A stretch of DNA of 64,000 nucleotides from Phalacrocorax aristotelis (lineage: Eukaryota; Chordata; Aves; Suliformes; Phalacrocoracidae), in assembly GCF_949628215.1 (NCBI RefSeq), contig NC_134280.1, positions 7,699,795 through 7,763,794 on the forward strand. The letters run 5' to 3'. Below the pieces are notes generated by a model, which saw only the letters and a list, made by a program, of their open reading frames with translations, was not told the DNA's origin and searched no databases. Position numbers and translations under genes: made by a program. This document shows, one piece after another, positions 61,488 through 64,000 of this stretch. Numbering within the stretch: position 1 is the stretch's first letter; each line of letters starts with the position of its first letter.

Positions 61488-63283
61488 GTAAGTGCCGGGG
61501 GCCGAGCCGGCCGGCGGAGCCGCGGCTACCTGTCCGTCCGTCCGTCCCCGCGGCTGTCCGTCCGTCCGTCCCCGCGGTGCGGGGCGGCGCTGGCCGCTCG
61601 ACGCCGCTGCTCCGCGGCAGCCAGGGGCGGCAGCCCCCTCTCCCCGCCGCTCTCGCCCATGTGCGCGCTGTTTGCAAACAAAGATGCCCGCCCTCGGCGG
61701 AGAGCGCGGGTGTCGGCGGGCGGGGATGGCCCCCCGCCGTCCCGGGAGCGGGGAGCGGGGCAGGGCGGGGAGCGCGGAGCCGGGCGCCGCGCCGCCTCCT
61801 GCTCCCCAGCCCGCCGAAGCGCGAGGGTGTGCGGGGCGCAGCCGGGCAGGGCTCGGCGCTGGCCCCTTGCCGCTGCAGCGCGCCCGACCTCGCTACGGCT
61901 GCAGCCGCCGCCGGGCTCCCGCGCCTCTCCTCGGGCTTTGCTGCTTGGCCGTCAGCTGAAGTGACATGTAGCGCTTTTGTGGGGTGAAAAACGCCGGTAG
62001 AGCAGTTAGAGCAACGCGAATGATGGGGCGGGGGTGTGCGTGGGGGGAACATGCGAGGGAGCTTGGAGCGGTCCCGCTGCAGGGAAGGGCATCCCTCCGC
62101 CCCGCTGCCCGCTCTGACCTGGGGCTGCCGGCGAGCCCGGGAGCGGGGGCACCGGCGCAGCCCCCCGCCGGCCCAAACGCGGCTGCTTCCCCGTCTTTCG
62201 GAGGCCGCTTTTCTGCCACGGGACTTTGAGAATAGTTACGGACCGAAGCGGAGATCTCTGGCAAGTTCCAGCTCTGGTCCGCCGTTAATTCCCGCGTGGG
62301 GCTGGCGGGTCCGCGTGTGGGGTGCTGCGGGGCGCGGGAGGACGGGGTGCATGGCACACAGGGCATGAAAACTGCACTCTGAAAACCTGAGGAGTTGTAG
62401 ATAGCCAGGTGGCACTCGCCCGCCTGCATTGCTTTTCGGCGCGGTGGCCAAAACCGTTGGTGGTTTCCTGATGTGCTTTCATGCCCCCACCAGAATTTCG
62501 CTTCCTTTTTCCACTGCTGTACTTAGTTCAGCAGTCTGGCACAGCCACCTTACCCCGGCCCCGCAACCGCAGAGGGTGGGGAGCGCAGGGAGGGAGGGCA
62601 GCGTGGCCGTTCGCGATGACCCTCCGCGGGCTTTGAGTTCCCCTGCTTAAGGTCACCTCTTCCTTTCACTTCTTTATGGGCTTTGGGTTTTTGTTTTATT
62701 TTTTTACTTGTCTCTGTCTGTGGAGCTGTCAATTGCTTCTCAGCAGGGAATTCTTGCTGTTATTTATCTTTTCTTACATCAGCCGAGGGTACCTTCTATT
62801 CCTCCTGACCCCGTCCCCTTAATGAGAAGGGTCTTTGGAGCAGCAGAATTACTGTCCCAAGTGTAATTTTTTTTTATAGCTCTCTGTTGTAAGACTGAAA
62901 TGTCATGGGTAGTATTCTGTGCGGACTAACCTCTTGCATCCAGCACTTCTGGGCTCTTCCATTTGTAGTATGCATCTGACGAGAGCACTGAAGTGTCCAG
63001 AACCAACATTTCTGGGAGTAGCCATTATATTTCTTCTCCCTTTCATCCCCTGGTCCTTAGTTACAAGATCTTACTCCTTAGAGAAAGACAAAGGAAGTTT
63101 TTTAACTTGTTCTTATTTGCTGTCTATTTTTATATATATATATTTAAAATCTGTATTTTTCCATTTGGTTCAAAAAGGTCGCCTACTCATGATGATGGAG
63201 ACTGTTCAGGCAACTCTTAAAATACTGTCATATAGAGCGAGCTTTTGCAGAGGAGCTAACATATAATTTATTTTTTTTTTTAG
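61488..63283 (+). other. CXCR4: CXCR4 intron 1
   Basis: This 1,796-bp phase-0 intron runs from GTAAGT at 61488 to a T-run plus TAG at 63281-63283. Its first ~870 bp are part of the CpG island and very GC-rich. The rest returns to AT-rich DNA with a TA run near 63131-63146. The acceptor TAG is itself an in-frame stop just before the first exon 2 codon, so an intron-retained transcript cannot extend the exon 2 reading frame upstream. Open frames within the intron (for example 61492-61959 and 62919-63266) show no protein signature and look like GC-driven or chance frames. Confidence 0.9.
61531..61577. repeat. 24-bp tandem duplication in CXCR4 intron 1
   Basis: Two copies of a 24-bp unit built from TGTCCGTCCGTCCGTCCCCG plus CGGC lie head to tail (61531-61554 and 61555-61577, the second ending one base short). 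Each contains an internal TCCG microrepeat. They lie 44 bp downstream of the exon 1 donor, inside the CpG island. Confidence 0.9.
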
Positions 63284-64000
63284 CTGTCCTCCGGGTTAAT
63301 CATTGAACTTTCTGATAATGGCACGGATGAGATTGGTTCAGGTGACTATGGAGACTACGGAGAGCCATGCTATCAGAATGAGAACGCTGATTTCAACCGG
63401 ATCTTCTTGCCAACAATCTACTCCATCATCTTTGTAACAGGAATAATCGGCAATGGATTGGTTATTGTTGTTATGGGCTACCAGAAGAAACAAAGGAGCA
63501 TGACTGATAAATACAGGCTGCACCTCTCAGTGGCTGACCTTCTTTTCGTCGTCACCTTGCCATTCTGGTCTGTCGATGCGGCCATAAGCTGGTACTTTGG
63601 GAATGTTCTGTGTAAGATAGTTCATATAATTTACACAGTCAACCTCTATAGCAGTGTCTTGATTTTGGCCTTTATAAGTTTAGATCGTTACCTGGCAATA
63701 GTCCATGCTACCAACAGCCAGCGACCACGAAAGCTGTTGGCTGAGAAGGTGGTGTATGTAGGCGTATGGCTACCAGCTCTGCTTTTGACAGTGCCTGATA
63801 TAATTTTTGCCAGGACTAGTGAAGTAGAAGGGAAATACCTATGTGATCGCATATACCCTCATGAAAACTGGCTGATTACTTTCAGATTTCAGCATATCAT
63901 GGTAGGACTTGTCTTGCCTGGTCTAATAATCCTGACTTGCTACTGTATTATAATATCTAAGCTGTCACATTCAAAAGGCCACCAGAAGCGCAAAGCCTTG
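63284..64000 (+). CDS. CXCR4: CXCR4 exon 2, partial (TM1 to intracellular loop 3)
   Basis: This is the main coding exon of CXCR4, a plasma-membrane class A GPCR that binds CXCL12 and signals through Gi in cell migration, haematopoiesis and neural and germ-cell guidance. An acceptor (T-run then TAG at 63281-63283) opens it and it stays open for 239 codons to the window edge. Residues are numbered from the ATG at 61449. Visible are an N-glycosylation sequon NGT at 25-27, an acidic tyrosine stretch (Y35, Y38) of the kind that is sulfated, and C42. TM1 is about 53-77, TM2 about 90-114 and TM3 about 123-149, with W108, D111, C123, N133 and DRY at 147-149. TM4 is about 167-187 with D185. C200 (disulfide partner of C123) and D201 lie in ECL2, and TM5 is about 209-237. 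The exon reaches [12 protein letters not shown] in loop 3 at the edge. With an offset of 14, the key human ligand-pocket residues D97, D171 and D187 are conserved. TM6, TM7 and the Ser-rich tail (about 105 residues) are missing only because the window ends. No frameshift is seen. Confidence 0.98.
   Translation, partial: MSSGLIIELSDNGTDEIGSGDYGDYGEPCYQNENADFNRIFLPTIYSIIFVTGIIGNGLVIVVMGYQKKQRSMTDKYRLHLSVADLLFVVTLPFWSVDAAISWYFGNVLCKIVHIIYTVNLYSSVLILAFISLDRYLAIVHATNSQRPRKLLAEKVVYVGVWLPALLLTVPDIIFARTSEVEGKYLCDRIYPHENWLITFRFQHIMVGLVLPGLIILTCYCIIISKLSHSKGHQKRKAL

Larger units (their letters stand above)
61080..62360. promoter_or_regulatory. CpG island over CXCR4 promoter, exon 1 and proximal intron
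   Basis: There is an abrupt change from AT-rich flanking DNA and a CR1 tail to dense G+C with frequent CpG. It covers the TATA box, exon 1 and about 870 bp of intron 1. It includes a GCGGCCGC site and GGGGCGG-type GC boxes near 61201-61215. Boundaries are by eye. Long open frames on both strands here are a by-product of low stop-codon frequency. Confidence 0.8.

Noticed and set aside
61051-62052. 333-codon open frame on the minus strand over the CXCR4 promoter
   Set aside because: It lies in the CpG island, is Pro/Ala/Arg/Gly-rich with low-complexity runs, and overlaps the promoter and exon 1. High GC explains the lack of stops.
62919-63266. 115-codon frame inside CXCR4 intron 1
   Set aside because: It ends before the acceptor and is not in frame with exon 2. 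The in-frame TAG at 63281-63283 also blocks extension into exon 2.
1-64000. CRISPR arrays, tRNA, rRNA and bacterial-type operons
   Set aside because: No regularly spaced repeats, no tRNA or rRNA signatures, and the DNA is clearly vertebrate.

Overview
The window looks like bird DNA. It carries several CR1 LINE retrotransposon fragments with the typical avian 3' end (a short ATTCTGTG-type tail), many old MIR-like SINE relics, AT-rich non-coding DNA, and at the right end a vertebrate chemokine receptor gene with spliced exons. The species cannot be named from the sequence.

The only functional gene I can support is CXCR4, on the + strand and cut by the window edge. It has a G-rich TATA promoter in a CpG island (about 61080-62360), a short 5'UTR with a CAA tract, a tiny coding exon 1 (61449-61487), a phase-0 intron of 1,796 bp, and exon 2 from 63284 to the end of the window (transmembrane segments 1-5 and the start of the third intracellular loop). 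Transmembrane segments 6-7 and the C-terminal tail lie beyond the window.

The left 61 kb (1-61040) shows no protein-coding gene, tRNA, rRNA or CRISPR array. It holds CR1 fragments (2218-3357, 5010-5222, 39763-39850, a short reversed tail near 55087, and 60300-61042), MIR-family relics (11334-11411, 21185-21275, 24600-24715, 25170-25262, 38385-38545, 46180-46262, 55876-56085), an AATAG/AACAG pentanucleotide array (19194-19284), a polypurine tract (21651-21721) and several GC-rich islands of unknown origin (15389-15730, 35180-35525, 59955-60300). This fits the 5'-flanking gene desert of CXCR4 known in other vertebrates, where distal regulatory DNA would be expected. Candidate sites seen by eye are an RFX X-box (23207-23220), a paired SOX-like site (11703-11718), two CTCF-like cores in convergent orientation (650-664 and 49272-49286) and strong inverted repeats (29355-29443, 26332-26374).

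The most interesting local features are at CXCR4. A G-quadruplex-capable run lies directly against the TATA box. There are two in-frame starts, the second with the better Kozak context. A 9-nt tandem duplication appears to have lengthened the ligand-binding N-terminus. A CR1 element ends only about 260 bp upstream of the TATA box. I did not find a previously undescribed gene system in this window.
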